Positions 28,310 to 38,019 of a stretch of DNA of 64,000 bases are shown here, one piece after another; position 1 is the first letter of the stretch, and each line of letters starts with the position of its first letter. The stretch spans positions 1-64,000 of the forward strand of contig CAVSNU010000003.1 of the NCBI GenBank assembly GCA_963729445.1. The letters run 5' to 3'. Origin of the DNA: JACCZH01 sp963729445. Lineage in GTDB: Bacteria > Chloroflexota > Chloroflexia > Thermomicrobiales > CFX8. A model generated the notes under the pieces. It had not been told where the DNA came from, made no database searches, and worked only from the letters and a program-made list of their open reading frames with translations. Position numbers and translations under genes: made by a program.

Positions 28310-31300
28310 ATGAGTGGGTACGTTGAGCTGCACTGTCACAGTAACTTCTCGTTCCTCGACGGGGCTTCACATATCGAGGAGCTGGTACTGAAGGCACGCG
28401 AGCTGGGCTATCCCGCGTTGGCGTTGACCGATCACAATGGTCTCTATGGAGCTATGGAGTTTGCCCAGAGCGCTCGTGCCTGGGGCCTCAAACCGATCAC
28501 CGGCGCGGAGATTACCCTGGAGTCCGGTCACCATCTCACACTGCTGGCTGAGACAGGACAGGGCTACGCGAACCTCTGCCGGCTGCTCTCACGCGCTCAT
28601 CTGGACAACGAGCGCGGCGCACCGGCTCTCAAGCGGGAAACGCTGGCGCAGCACACCAGCGGGCTGATCGCTCTCTCCGGCTGCCGGAAGGGGGAAGTCC
28701 CGCTGCTGGTGGCCGAAGGGCACTTCGCAGAGGCGGAGGCCGCCGCGGATTGGTATGCCCAGGCATTCGGCCGTCAGAGCTTCTTTATCGAGCTGCAACA
28801 GAACCTGACACATGGTGACACACCACGTAACAGGCATCTGCTGGCCCTGGCGAAGCGGCTGGATGTCGACGTTGTCGCCACGAACAACGTTCACTACCAT
28901 GTCCGTGAGCGACACCGGCTCCAGGATGTTCTGGTTGCGATCAAGAATCGCTCTACCCTCGAAGAGTCACACGCGCTGCGTCGTGCCAACAGCGAGTTCT
29001 ACCTGAAGTCCCCCGAGGAGATGGTTCGTCTCTTTAGAGGCTGCCCAGAAGCTCTGGCGAACACGATGCGAATTGCCGAGCGCTGTCAGTTTGACCTGAC
29101 GCAGGATCTCAACTATCGCTTTCCTGACTATCCCGCGCCTCCGGGTCAGACTCCTGACGACGTGCTTCGCACGCACTGCCAGAACGCCTTGCAGGCGCGC
29201 TATGGCTCAGACATGCGCTCGCAAGCTGAGGCCCGGTTAGACCAGGAGCTCCGGCTGATCGCCAAACACCGGTTGGCAGGTTTCTTTCTCATCTACATCG
29301 ACATTCTGGACCTGGCGAAAGAGATCGCCCGCGAGGTCTACGGTCCCCAGCATGGTGACCGGCCGCCGGGGCGAGGACGTGGGAGCAGCGTCGGGTCCAT
29401 CGTCTGCTACCTTATCGGGTTGAGTCCGATCGATCCGGTCGCTAACAACCTCTTTGTGGGGCGCTTTCTCAACGAGGAGCTTGGGTCGGTGCCAGACATC
29501 GATCTGGACTTCAGCAGAGAGGTGCGCGAGCAGCTGATCCTGAAGATGTATGAACGCTACGGCGCCGAGCACGTCGCGCTTGTGTGTACCTTCCCAACCT
29601 ACAGATTGCGCTCAGCTACCCGAGAAGTCGGCAAAACCCTGGGCTTGCCGGAGGCGGAGCTCGACCGCTTCGCCAAGCTGGCCGGCCATGCCTCCGCCGA
29701 TCAGATCGAAGAGGAGATGTCGCGCTATCCCGAGTTCAAGGGACGCCTGGACGTCCCAATCTGGCGCGATCTGGTCGATCTCGCCAAGCAAATCAAAGGT
29801 TTTCCGCGTCATATCAGCCAGCATGTCGGTGGCATGATCATCTCGTCAACGCCACTGGTCGAGACTGTCCCGATGGAGAGGTCTCGCATGCCGGGGCGCG
29901 TCCTCTGTCAATGGGATAAAGACAGTGTGGACGATGCACGCATGATTAAGGTGGATTTCCTCGCCCTGGGAATGCTTTCGCTGGTGGACTACTGCCTGGA
30001 CGAGATCGACACTACCCACCCGGATGACCGTGTTGATTTGAGCCGTATTGATTTCAATGACCCGGCTGTCTACGACATGATCTGCGAGGGCGACACGATC
30101 GGTGTGTTTCAGGTGGAGTCGCGTGCCCAGGCGCAGACGCTGCCACGAACGAACCCGAGAAACCTGGAGGATCTGACGGTCCAGGTGGCGATCATCCGGC
30201 CAGGACCCATCGTGGGCGGAGCGGTCAACCCCTACATCTTGCGCCGGCAGGGGAGGGAGAAGGTGACATACGACCTCGCGGAGCTTGAGCCTGTGTTGAA
30301 AGAGACGATGGGCGTGATTCTCTACCAGGAGCAGGTGCTGCAGGTGGCGATGATCGTGGCAAATTTCTCTGCCGGTCAGGCGGACCAGCTGCGCCGGGCG
30401 ATGTCGCGTAAGCGGTCGGCTGAGGCCATGGGTGAGATGTGGGACCTCTTTCACCGAAACGCCGTCGCACGCGGCATCGATGCGGCGGTAGCGAAGACCG
30501 TCTTTGAAAAGCTACTGGCCTTCGCTGAGTTTGGCTTTCCGAAGAGCCATTCCGCGGCCTTTGCCCTGCTGGCCTACCATTCGGCCTGGCTGCGTAAATA
30601 CTATCCGGTTGAGTTCACCTGTTCGTTACTCAACGCCCAGCCGATGGGGTTCTATTCACCAGAGGTCATCATCGGCGATGCCCGGCGGCATGGCGTTCAG
30701 TTCCTTCCTGTTGACGTAAACCAGAGTCATTGGCGTTGCTCGGTTGAGAACGGGGCAGTACGGATAGGGTTCTCCTACGTAAAGGGCATTGGTCAGGCGA
30801 GTGGTGAGACGGTCCAGAATGTGAGGGCTTGCCATGGCATGTTCCGCTCGTTGCGCGAGTTCTGCTGGCTCACCGGCCTGCGGCGCGAGGTGATTGAGAA
30901 TCTCATCCGGTCGGGCGCGTTTGACAGCTTCGGCCTGAACCGGCGAGAACTCTTGTGGCAACTTGGACTCGTCTGGCGACGGGCCACCGCGCAGATGCTG
31001 TTGCCTCTACCAACAAAGCAGGATGAGATCTCGTTGCCGGACTTTGGCCGCTGGGATCGCCTGGTGGCTGATTATGCCGTTACAGGGATATCTACCAACG
31101 ACCACCCCATGGCGATGGTGCGCCCGGCACTCGATCGGGGCACTGCCTCAACGGTCGACCTTTTGACAATGGAAGATGGCGCGCAGGTGCAAGTGGCGGG
31201 AATGGTCGTCTGCCGGCAGCGTCCGATGACCGCGCATGGATTCCTTTTTCTGGTGTTGGAGGACGAGCATGGACTACTCAATGTGATTGTCCGCCCGCCG

Positions 31301-31462
31301 GTCTATGAACGCTTCCGAGCACCCCTCAAGACCGCGCCGTTTTTGACCATTCGTGGGCCGCTTCAGTGTCGCGACGGCATTATCAATCTGCTGGCAGTCA
31401 CGATTGTGCCGCTGAACGTATCCCACGAACTACTCGCGCCTCAAGCGCACAACTTTCGCTAA
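28310..31462 (+). CDS. dnaE2: error-prone DNA polymerase III alpha subunit DnaE2 (ImuC)
   Basis: At 1050 residues this is the short DnaE2 class. It begins with a PHP domain (YVELHCHSNFSFLDGASHIEE, ALALTDHNGLYGAMEF), then the C-family polymerase palm with catalytic acids in VPDIDLDFSREVREQ, the fingers (GVFQVESRAQAQTLPRTNPR), a helix-hairpin-helix region and a C-terminal OB domain (VQVAGMVVCRQRPMTAHGF). It performs translesion synthesis with ImuB after DNA damage. It is the last gene of the SOS-boxed operon and overlaps the convergent ybbR-like gene by 4 bases. Confidence 0.93.
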   Translation: MSGYVELHCHSNFSFLDGASHIEELVLKARELGYPALALTDHNGLYGAMEFAQSARAWGLKPITGAEITLESGHHLTLLAETGQGYANLCRLLSRAHLDNERGAPALKRETLAQHTSGLIALSGCRKGEVPLLVAEGHFAEAEAAADWYAQAFGRQSFFIELQQNLTHGDTPRNRHLLALAKRLDVDVVATNNVHYHVRERHRLQDVLVAIKNRSTLEESHALRRANSEFYLKSPEEMVRLFRGCPEALANTMRIAERCQFDLTQDLNYRFPDYPAPPGQTPDDVLRTHCQNALQARYGSDMRSQAEARLDQELRLIAKHRLAGFFLIYIDILDLAKEIAREVYGPQHGDRPPGRGRGSSVGSIVCYLIGLSPIDPVANNLFVGRFLNEELGSVPDIDLDFSREVREQLILKMYERYGAEHVALVCTFPTYRLRSATREVGKTLGLPEAELDRFAKLAGHASADQIEEEMSRYPEFKGRLDVPIWRDLVDLAKQIKGFPRHISQHVGGMIISSTPLVETVPMERSRMPGRVLCQWDKDSVDDARMIKVDFLALGMLSLVDYCLDEIDTTHPDDRVDLSRIDFNDPAVYDMICEGDTIGVFQVESRAQAQTLPRTNPRNLEDLTVQVAIIRPGPIVGGAVNPYILRRQGREKVTYDLAELEPVLKETMGVILYQEQVLQVAMIVANFSAGQADQLRRAMSRKRSAEAMGEMWDLFHRNAVARGIDAAVAKTVFEKLLAFAEFGFPKSHSAAFALLAYHSAWLRKYYPVEFTCSLLNAQPMGFYSPEVIIGDARRHGVQFLPVDVNQSHWRCSVENGAVRIGFSYVKGIGQASGETVQNVRACHGMFRSLREFCWLTGLRREVIENLIRSGAFDSFGLNRRELLWQLGLVWRRATAQMLLPLPTKQDEISLPDFGRWDRLVADYAVTGISTNDHPMAMVRPALDRGTASTVDLLTMEDGAQVQVAGMVVCRQRPMTAHGFLFLVLEDEHGLLNVIVRPPVYERFRAPLKTAPFLTIRGPLQCRDGIINLLAVTIVPLNVSHELLAPQAHNFR

Positions 31463-32802
31463 TTGTCGGCGGTGCTCATTGTTGGCCGGGCATCGCTGGT
31501 ACGCATGGCGAAGGAAGAGGACGCCGCTCCATCACCGTTCGGCTGGACCGCCGGTGCCGATGTTGGCGCCGGTGACGGCGCGCGCTCAATTGTGACTTGA
31601 ATTTGAGCAGGTTGGAGGTTCACGACCCGGACACCTGGAGGAAGGACAATACGTGGCGAGAGCGTATAGGTGCCCACGTCATACCCTGTGAGATCGATGA
31701 TTGCTGTTGGTGGAGTGTCACCCATCCTTGCAAGCGCTTCAACAGTACCTTCTATCTGGAACGAAACCGATGGGGAAGATACGTTGGCTACCGTGTTCGC
31801 CGGCGCGTTGATGATCTGAATCTCCTGCTGAAGGACTTCCTGAATGGACGGTTCAATCTGAACGTATACATTTACCGCCGGACGCTCGATCGTGACCCCG
31901 TCGGGAAGATCGGAAACATCCAGTTCCACGGCACCGTCCACAAAGTCAGACACTTGCAGGTCTTCAACATTCACCGGCATGGTCCGAATAACATTGATGT
32001 CTGCCAGAACCGGTTGCGGGCCTTCGATTCGAACGGTCGGGGGGATCGCGGTGGCGTTCTGGAGATCCCGAATCTCTACCCCTCCACCCTCGGTAGGACA
32101 CGCACATTGGACGATAACTGGAATCGAGCGGCTGCCCACCTCAAACTCGACCGAGACTTGAACCGATTCTGGCACGACTTCCACCGTGTCATCATCGATA
32201 TCGGTACCGTTTATATCGACGGGTATGACTGGAGCGGTGTAGCTGAAGCTCTCGGTGCGTCCGCTCAGCAGGACCCTCACCTCAACACGTTCGACACGCT
32301 CGACATTCCGCTGAACGCCAACCAGTGTGACGGTTGGTGTTGAGAGACCGATTGAGGTTAGCGTAACGGGGGAGTCGGTGGGCTCGACGACCGTGATGTC
32401 AAACGTCTTCGAGACTTCAGAATCGACCCGCACGACGACTGTGCTGGGTTCGACGTCGATGTCACGCAGACCCTCTGGCGCCTCAACCTTGACTGGACGC
32501 TCGTAGGTATCCGGCGCATCGACGTCCGACATGTCGATCGTCGCCTTGATGTCGTCTGCGGTTACTCCTTGAACGATGCTTCGCGGGCCCTTGATCGTCA
32601 CGTCTACCGTTGGCAGTGGGTCGACAATCTTGAGGTCTTCTCGAAGCCCGACAACCTCGATCTCAACATCTTGAATCACCCGGGTCTGGTCAGGATCACG
32701 CTCGTTGACGACGAACGCCCAGATGCCAAACGCGATGAGCAGGGACAAAATAAACCGCGCGATGTTCGCGGCCGTGATTCGGATTGGAAATTGTAGTCGC
32801 AA
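31459..32802 (-). CDS. YbbR-domain protein (CdaR-like)
   Basis: One N-terminal membrane helix (NIARFILSLLIAFGIWAFVV) anchors a chain of about four YbbR beta-domains, recognisable by repeats of the type VEVVGLREDLKIVDPLPTVDVTIKG split over residues 47-72 and later VTLVGVQRNVERVERVEV. A Pro/Ala/Ser-rich tail follows. CdaR with this layout regulates the diadenylate cyclase CdaA and is usually encoded beside it, as here (cdaA is 30 bases upstream). The only Cys pair, CACP, lies mid-protein. Confidence 0.88.
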   Translation of the reverse strand: MRLQFPIRITAANIARFILSLLIAFGIWAFVVNERDPDQTRVIQDVEIEVVGLREDLKIVDPLPTVDVTIKGPRSIVQGVTADDIKATIDMSDVDAPDTYERPVKVEAPEGLRDIDVEPSTVVVRVDSEVSKTFDITVVEPTDSPVTLTSIGLSTPTVTLVGVQRNVERVERVEVRVLLSGRTESFSYTAPVIPVDINGTDIDDDTVEVVPESVQVSVEFEVGSRSIPVIVQCACPTEGGGVEIRDLQNATAIPPTVRIEGPQPVLADINVIRTMPVNVEDLQVSDFVDGAVELDVSDLPDGVTIERPAVNVYVQIEPSIQEVLQQEIQIINAPANTVANVSSPSVSFQIEGTVEALARMGDTPPTAIIDLTGYDVGTYTLSPRIVLPPGVRVVNLQPAQIQVTIERAPSPAPTSAPAVQPNGDGAASSSFAMRTSDARPTMSTADN

Positions 32803-32832
32803 CTGGAGCGCGCCTTCCGGCCGTGATCGTTC

Positions 32833-33708
32833 CTAAATTGATTCAGGTTCCTTGCGAGTGAGACGGTTACGAATACGTTGAGTCGCGCTCTGCCGGCCCG
32901 TGGTGGGTTGTGACCCATCAGTACGACGATCGAGCTTCAACAGCGAGCGCAGCGCCCGGCGCAATCGTTCCTGATCCAGATTCTCGACGATCCGCCCATT
33001 GTGCGCCACCGAGATGCGTCCGGTTTCCTCGGACACAACCACCGCCAGGGCATCTGACTCTTCGGTAATGCCGATCGCGGCGCGATGCCGGGTGCCCAGG
33101 CGCCCGCCGTCACCAACGCTCTCACTTAATGGAAGCACCACAGCGGCCGCAAGGATACGGGTTAAACGCACGATAACGGCACCGTCGTGCAGTGGAGAGC
33201 CAGGGTAGAAGATGTTAATGAGCAGTTGGCGGGTCACGGTCGCATCCAGCGCGACGCCTCGGTCTGCATAGTCCTGCAAACCGGTTTCACGCTCGATGAT
33301 GATCAACGCTCCATATTGCCGCCGGCTGAGTTGTGCGGCCGCCCGGCTCACCTCATCGACGGTGCGCTCCAGGGCCGCATCAGCGCCGGCTACAAACGGG
33401 GTTCGAAGCCACTGTCCGGTATGACCGATCTGCTCGAGAACCCGGCGCAGCTCCGGTTGGAAAATAACCGGAATCGCCAGGAGAAGGACAGGCCAGGTAC
33501 GGCTCAACAACCAGCTAAGGGCGGCGAGGTCTAGGATGTTCGAAGCGGCCCACACGACGACGGTAACGATCGTGAGCCCACGGATCAGCAACGCTGCTCT
33601 CGTGCCTTGTGCGACGCCCAGTAGCCAGTAAAAGATAATGGCAACGAACACGATGTCGATCAGCGCTCGAAGATCGAGTCGTGTCAGAATCCAGAAGAAA
33701 TCAGGCAT
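32833..33708 (-). CDS. cdaA: diadenylate cyclase CdaA
   Basis: CdaA makes cyclic di-AMP from two ATP at the membrane. Three membrane helices occupy residues 10-85 (ALIDIVFVAIIFYWLLGV onward), then the DAC domain with the DGA motif in SPLHDGAVIV and the RHR motif in GTRHRAAIG, both intact. The start ATG 33708 has GGTGG upstream and gives MPDFFWILTRLD, a typical CdaA beginning; an upstream in-frame ATG is rejected. The C-terminal 40 residues are basic and divergent. It is followed by the ybbR/cdaR-like gene. Confidence 0.95.
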   Translation of the reverse strand: MPDFFWILTRLDLRALIDIVFVAIIFYWLLGVAQGTRAALLIRGLTIVTVVVWAASNILDLAALSWLLSRTWPVLLLAIPVIFQPELRRVLEQIGHTGQWLRTPFVAGADAALERTVDEVSRAAAQLSRRQYGALIIIERETGLQDYADRGVALDATVTRQLLINIFYPGSPLHDGAVIVRLTRILAAAVVLPLSESVGDGGRLGTRHRAAIGITEESDALAVVVSEETGRISVAHNGRIVENLDQERLRRALRSLLKLDRRTDGSQPTTGRQSATQRIRNRLTRKEPESI

Positions 33709-33786
33709 TTGCCACCCAGCTGCTGGTACGGAACATCTCCGATGTTTCATTGTATACCAGCACTGCGGGAATGGGCGTAGAGAGCA

Positions 33787-35838
33787 TCATTTTGTCGCGG
33801 CGAGTACCGCCAGGGCGGATTGTTTGGCTTCCAGTACCCGATCATACGGTGAGAATGAGGCGAGTCTGCGATAGACGCGCTCAGCCTGAGTGTATTCGCC
33901 GAGCGAGGTCAGCACCTCGCCGAGTTTGTGGTATGCCTCTGGGTCCTGTGGAGCAAGGGCGATAATCTGGTGCAGTGCTGCGACGGCTTCGTCCCGGTCA
34001 TCAGCGACCAGGGCGATGCGCACGACTTCGCGCAATTGTTCCGTCGCCTGAAGAATCGACCCAGTCTGGAGATAGAACGCGACTGCCGCATGACGCACCG
34101 GCACATCGTCCGGGGCAGCTTCGACGGCTTGTTGAAACAACTCGTTGCCGCGTGACACCGCTCCAGTAGCGGAAGCGATCTCAGCACCGCGTGTGAAGGC
34201 GGCGACGGCATCGGCTGCTCTGTTGCGCTCGCGATAGAGAGCTCCAAGGAGGCCCAGTTCTTCCACTGCTTCGTCGAGTACGCCGCGCCGAATATACCCT
34301 TCGATCAACTTGGCTTTCATCTCAACGTTGTTTGGAACAGCTTTCGAAATGTGGCGCATGGCCTGAACCATGGCGTTCAGGTTGCCCGATTTCTCGTACT
34401 CCTGGGCCACATAGCGCAGCTCGCGGACGGCTTCATGGGCGTTTCCCGAAGCCAGGTACATCTCTGCAAGCGCACTACGTACCTCTAGGCGTTCAGGGTT
34501 GGCATCGCGGAGCGCAAGGATGGCAGCCACAGACTCGCCACTACCGCGCCCGGTGGCGGCGCGCAAGAGCTCGGTTGGGGAAGCGCTGGTGCCAAACATG
34601 TTGGTCGAGGCGGCGAACGCTTCAACATCGTTCCGGTATGCGACCTGCAGCGCGTCGAGCAGCGCCTGGGATGCCAACGGGTCGTTGAGGGCATCGAGCG
34701 TCAATGCCAGCGTACAGCGGCTTACGAACTCCTCGACCGCGTAAGGATGAAGGTCATGCGACGCGCGGCGCAGGCTATCGGCACTCTCATGCAACTGTCC
34801 GGCCGCGAACGCGACAACGCCGTTCATCAGTTTGAACCGCTCGACGGGAACCAGCCTCTGTGCTTGCTGAATTCGCGCATGCACGGCCGCGTGTGCCGCA
34901 GGATCTGCCCTGAGCCCAACTGCGACGAGCTCGAGCCAGGCCAGCCACTCTTCGGATTCAACAGTGGACTCTGCGATAGCCCGGGCGACGAGCAGATCAA
35001 GAGCAGACGCCGGCTGAACGATCTGGCGGGCGACCTCGATGACATCCTCCGGGTCGCCGATTGACAGCACAACCTGAAGGTGGAGTCGCTGAGCGTCAAC
35101 GTTGTCTGCGCGGAGCTGCAGATAGCGTTCCGAGAGACTACGCGCTGCGTCTGAGTTCGATTCTAATGCGCGGGATATCGCCGCCGGGACGAATGGCTCA
35201 AGCGCTGCTGGGTCGTTGTCGTCAACAAGGGTTGTTGCGTGCTCGATGAGCGCGGCGGTGTTGTCGGGATCGAGCGAGACGCTCAGGGAGCGCACGAGCC
35301 GATCTGGTGATTCGTCATGAACCTGGTACCAGCGCGACAGGGTATCTCGCAGGTCCATGGCCGGTCCGGACTTACCCAGCGCGAGCTGGATCTCCGCCAG
35401 GCGCACGAAGCCCGGCAGAAACGATGGTGATTCTGCGCAGGCGACATAGGTAGAGTCCAGCGCGGAGTACATCCGCTGGGCAGCATAATGGCCCTCACCG
35501 TCGCGCAGCAGGCGTTGGACAACGGGTGGTTGACTCTCGACGCCCGGTAAAGGACTCGTGAAATTCATGAGAATGTCTGGTTTTGCTGCGCCCCGTTCGA
35601 TTCGAGCAACTGAGGCGCTTGTCGGTCTGCCACGAGCATGGTCGAGCCGGCGAGCGAAGGCTTTGACTTCTGGATGCTCGGCTCCGGCCTCAAGCGCTTC
35701 GTGCAACAGATCTTCCGCATCATCGATCTGGCCAGTATCCAGGTAGGCAGAGGCGACGCTCAGGATATGGTTGAGCTCGTAATCATGGTCATGATCCATC
35801 AGCAAGGTGTCGGTCTGATGATGGTTGGTGTGATTCAT
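33787..35838 (-). CDS. large tetratricopeptide-repeat protein
   Basis: The 683-residue soluble protein is nearly all helical repeats; clear TPR units include ILSVASAYLDTGQIDDAEDL near the start and YHKLGEVLTSLGEYTQAERV at the end, with several degenerate ones between. The N-terminus is His/Asp-rich (MNHTNHHQTDT). No enzymatic domain is seen, so a scaffold role is all that can be said. I choose ATG 35838 because GGGAGGAACGGG precedes it. It lies upstream of cdaA on the same strand with a 78-base gap. Confidence 0.85.
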   Translation of the reverse strand: MNHTNHHQTDTLLMDHDHDYELNHILSVASAYLDTGQIDDAEDLLHEALEAGAEHPEVKAFARRLDHARGRPTSASVARIERGAAKPDILMNFTSPLPGVESQPPVVQRLLRDGEGHYAAQRMYSALDSTYVACAESPSFLPGFVRLAEIQLALGKSGPAMDLRDTLSRWYQVHDESPDRLVRSLSVSLDPDNTAALIEHATTLVDDNDPAALEPFVPAAISRALESNSDAARSLSERYLQLRADNVDAQRLHLQVVLSIGDPEDVIEVARQIVQPASALDLLVARAIAESTVESEEWLAWLELVAVGLRADPAAHAAVHARIQQAQRLVPVERFKLMNGVVAFAAGQLHESADSLRRASHDLHPYAVEEFVSRCTLALTLDALNDPLASQALLDALQVAYRNDVEAFAASTNMFGTSASPTELLRAATGRGSGESVAAILALRDANPERLEVRSALAEMYLASGNAHEAVRELRYVAQEYEKSGNLNAMVQAMRHISKAVPNNVEMKAKLIEGYIRRGVLDEAVEELGLLGALYRERNRAADAVAAFTRGAEIASATGAVSRGNELFQQAVEAAPDDVPVRHAAVAFYLQTGSILQATEQLREVVRIALVADDRDEAVAALHQIIALAPQDPEAYHKLGEVLTSLGEYTQAERVYRRLASFSPYDRVLEAKQSALAVLAATK

Positions 35839-36005
35839 CCCGTTCCTCCCGAGCACAGCGCCGGTTGACCAAGGTGCATTCCACCCAGGGCGCCTTCATC
35901 AGTATAGGAACGGGTATGCCTGAGCCAAATAGTACTTAGGGCCGGAATAGGTTGCTCAGAGTTGTTATGCACTCGGCACCGTCCGCAGTACGCTTGGGGC
36001 CTGGA

Positions 36006-36205
36006 GAGTGAATGGACACGTCGCACCTACCCCAGCGACGTCAGCGACGAGGACGCCTCGCGGCGCGTCTATTCGCTGCGCGAGCTGTACCATGCCGAGG
36101 GCTGGGGCATTCGCTTGGAGGTGGGCAAGCTGCCCACGACCAAGGGCGGGTTTGTGCTGTTGCCGCGCCGCTGGGTGGTCGAGCGCACGACAGCGTTTGC
36201 TAGTA
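36006..36205 (+). mobile_element. internally deleted IS5-type transposase remnant
   Basis: The frame reads WTRRTYPSDVSDED, the typical N-terminus of an IS5-family transposase, then jumps to GIRLEVGKLPTTKGGFVLLP and RRWVVERTTAF, its C-terminal catalytic region (normally ...FVPLPRRWVVERTFAWL). About 200 residues between are missing. No terminal inverted repeats were found. The remnant reads in frame into the DinB-like gene, an accident of the deletion. Confidence 0.7.
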
Positions 36206-36246
36206 TCACGAACACTTGTTCGACGAATGCGGAGGAGGTGACCGCG

Positions 36247-36759
36247 ATGTCCGAGAGCCTGGTCGAGATGTTCAGACACAACGCCTGGGCAAACCAGCGC
36301 CTGTTCGAAGCCTGCGAGGGGCTGAGCGACGCGCAGTTGGACGCGACTGTCGTTGGCACGTTCGGCAGCATTCGTAACACCCTCGTGCACATCGTCGGCG
36401 CGCAGGAGCGCTATGTCTCGGCACTGGCCGAGTCGGGGCCGGTCAGCGTGAGCCGCGAGCGTGACCCGTTCCCTGGCCTCGCCGAGCTGCGCGACGGCGC
36501 GCGCACGAGCGGCGAAGCGCTGGTCGAGCTGGCCGCTCAAGCCCAATCTGGGGCAACCGTGACGACGACGTATCGCGGCGAGGGATACACGCTGCCGGTC
36601 TGGCTGCTCCTCGTCCAGGCCATCAACCATGCCACCGAGCACCGCGCGCAGGTCGCCGCGATCCTCACCCAACAGGGCATCGAGCCGCCCAGCATGGACG
36701 GCTGGACCTATCACGAAGCTCGCTTCAACGCGGATTGGAGCCGGTTATGGAGTTGGTAG
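36247..36759 (+). CDS. DinB/YfiT-family protein
   Basis: The 170-residue product has the four-helix DinB (damage-inducible, metal-binding) layout: LVEMFRHNAWANQRLFEACE, TFGSIRNTLVHIVGAQERYV with the first metal His, and QAINHATEHRAQVAAILTQQ with the other two. Such proteins bind a divalent metal and often act as thiol-dependent transferases; substrate unknown. GGAGGAGGTG precedes ATG 36247. It sits in a patch of IS and gene fragments, suggesting acquired DNA. Confidence 0.87.
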   Translation: MSESLVEMFRHNAWANQRLFEACEGLSDAQLDATVVGTFGSIRNTLVHIVGAQERYVSALAESGPVSVSRERDPFPGLAELRDGARTSGEALVELAAQAQSGATVTTTYRGEGYTLPVWLLLVQAINHATEHRAQVAAILTQQGIEPPSMDGWTYHEARFNADWSRLWSW

Positions 36760-36768
36760 GCCTGTGGA

Positions 36769-37080
36769 ATGGAAACGCGACCACTTGGTCAGGAATGCGG
36801 TCGTGCGTGTCGGCCGAGCTGCAGCGGCGTCCGTGATGCGGAGGGCGAGATCGGGACCGAATCGTCCGGCATACCGTTGCCACGGAGCGGGACTGGGCCA
36901 AGTAACTCGGCGTGTTCACGCTTCAGGATGCGATGCCGACCGACGAGCGACGCAATTCAGGCGTTGCATGCCCAGGGCAAAGTGGCCCGTACGTGGCCGC
37001 TCCGGTACCTGATTCGGCACAACGCGTTGCATACGATGGATCACGTCTGGAAACTGGAAGACAAGGACCTGACCGCCTAA
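36769..37080 (+). pseudogene. fragment of a second DinB-like/maleylpyruvate isomerase-type gene
   Basis: Only the C-terminal part resembles a protein family: ALHAQGKVARTWPLRYLIRH followed by NALHTMDHVWKLEDKDL. This matches the metal-binding C-terminus of DinB-like proteins, whose usual form is ...LDHAWEIEDR. The first 50 residues look like an unrelated frame with short family-like pieces in other frames, so the gene is broken. The 140 bases after it hold nothing I recognise. Confidence 0.5.
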
Positions 37081-37221
37081 CGCCCGTGAGGTCGGGTGCC
37101 ACGATCGCCCGCTCCCCAGCGGACACGTCGGTCGGGGAGGGGTTGCGAGGTGATACCTCCCCTCCATGCGCTGGCTGGTACGCCACCGCACCGGCAAAGT
37201 GCATACCAGCCTCTAGAGGTG

Positions 37222-38019
37222 CTAGCGCCGGTTACCACGGCCTGTTCTGGGGCTGCGTACACGGGCGTTGCGCATGCGATAGTCATCGGCGTCCATGTAG
37301 ACGAGCTCTGAGAGCTGCGTATCACAGAGCCGGGACCGGATACGGCCATCGAGTTTGTCCAGGTCGACGTTGGTTGTGAAGACCGTTGGCAGGCGCTCCA
37401 TGTAGCGGTGGTTCACGATCTGGAACAACTTCTCACGAGCCCACGGCGTGGTGTTTTCGGTACCCAGATCATCAAGGATGAGCAGATCGGCGGTGCGAAC
37501 GGCATGGAAGCGCTTATCGTATGAGGATGTGGAATCCGGCGCGAAGGTGGCGCGTAAATAGTCCAGAAGATCGGGGACAACGGCAAAGATCGGCCGCATA
37601 TGCTGGGTCTGGAGCGCATAATTCGCGATGGCGGCGGCCAGATGCGTCTTACCGCAGCCAAATGGTCCGACGAGCACCATCCAGCCATTCGGATTCTGCC
37701 CGAACCGAAAAGCAGCCTCGTACGCGTCAGACGTCCCCTTGATGTTTGCGTCGAAGTCGTCGAACGTCCATGAGTTGACGACATCCATGTTGCTGAACTC
37801 GCGCAGGTCTCGATGGATGCTGTCCCAGTGATCGACCACCTTGCAGACACACGGTATCAGCCGGCTGAAGTTTGGCGTTCCCACCGGTGCGTCCAGCCGA
37901 ACGAATCCGGCGCCGCGGCAGATCGGGCAGTTATCGTTTTCGGAAGAGCGCGGCGTACTTTCCTCGGAGGTACTTTTCGGAATCGAGATGTTTCTCATGA
38001 TCTCGCCGATTGGTTTCAT
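37222..38019 (-). CDS. DnaC/DnaI-like helicase loader ATPase
   Basis: The 265-residue product starts with a zinc motif (CPICRGAGFVRL ... PCVCKVV) and continues as an AAA+ ATPase: Walker A LVGPFGCGKTHLAAAIA, Walker B DLLILDDLGTENTTPWAREK, sensor 1 PTVFTTNVDLDKLDGRI, and an Arg finger region. Helicase loaders with this zinc N-terminus (DnaI-like) place DnaB on DNA. The start ATG 38019 has CGGAGGG upstream and overlaps the dnaD-like gene by 89 bases; ATG 37998 with GGCGAG is the alternative. Gene order dnaB-dnaD-dnaC supports the role. Confidence 0.87.
   Translation of the reverse strand: MKPIGEIMRNISIPKSTSEESTPRSSENDNCPICRGAGFVRLDAPVGTPNFSRLIPCVCKVVDHWDSIHRDLREFSNMDVVNSWTFDDFDANIKGTSDAYEAAFRFGQNPNGWMVLVGPFGCGKTHLAAAIANYALQTQHMRPIFAVVPDLLDYLRATFAPDSTSSYDKRFHAVRTADLLILDDLGTENTTPWAREKLFQIVNHRYMERLPTVFTTNVDLDKLDGRIRSRLCDTQLSELVYMDADDYRMRNARVRSPRTGRGNRR

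Noticed and set aside
35962..36759. A single 265-residue fusion protein
   Set aside because: The first 85 residues are transposase fragments and a strong ribosome site precedes the internal ATG at 36247.
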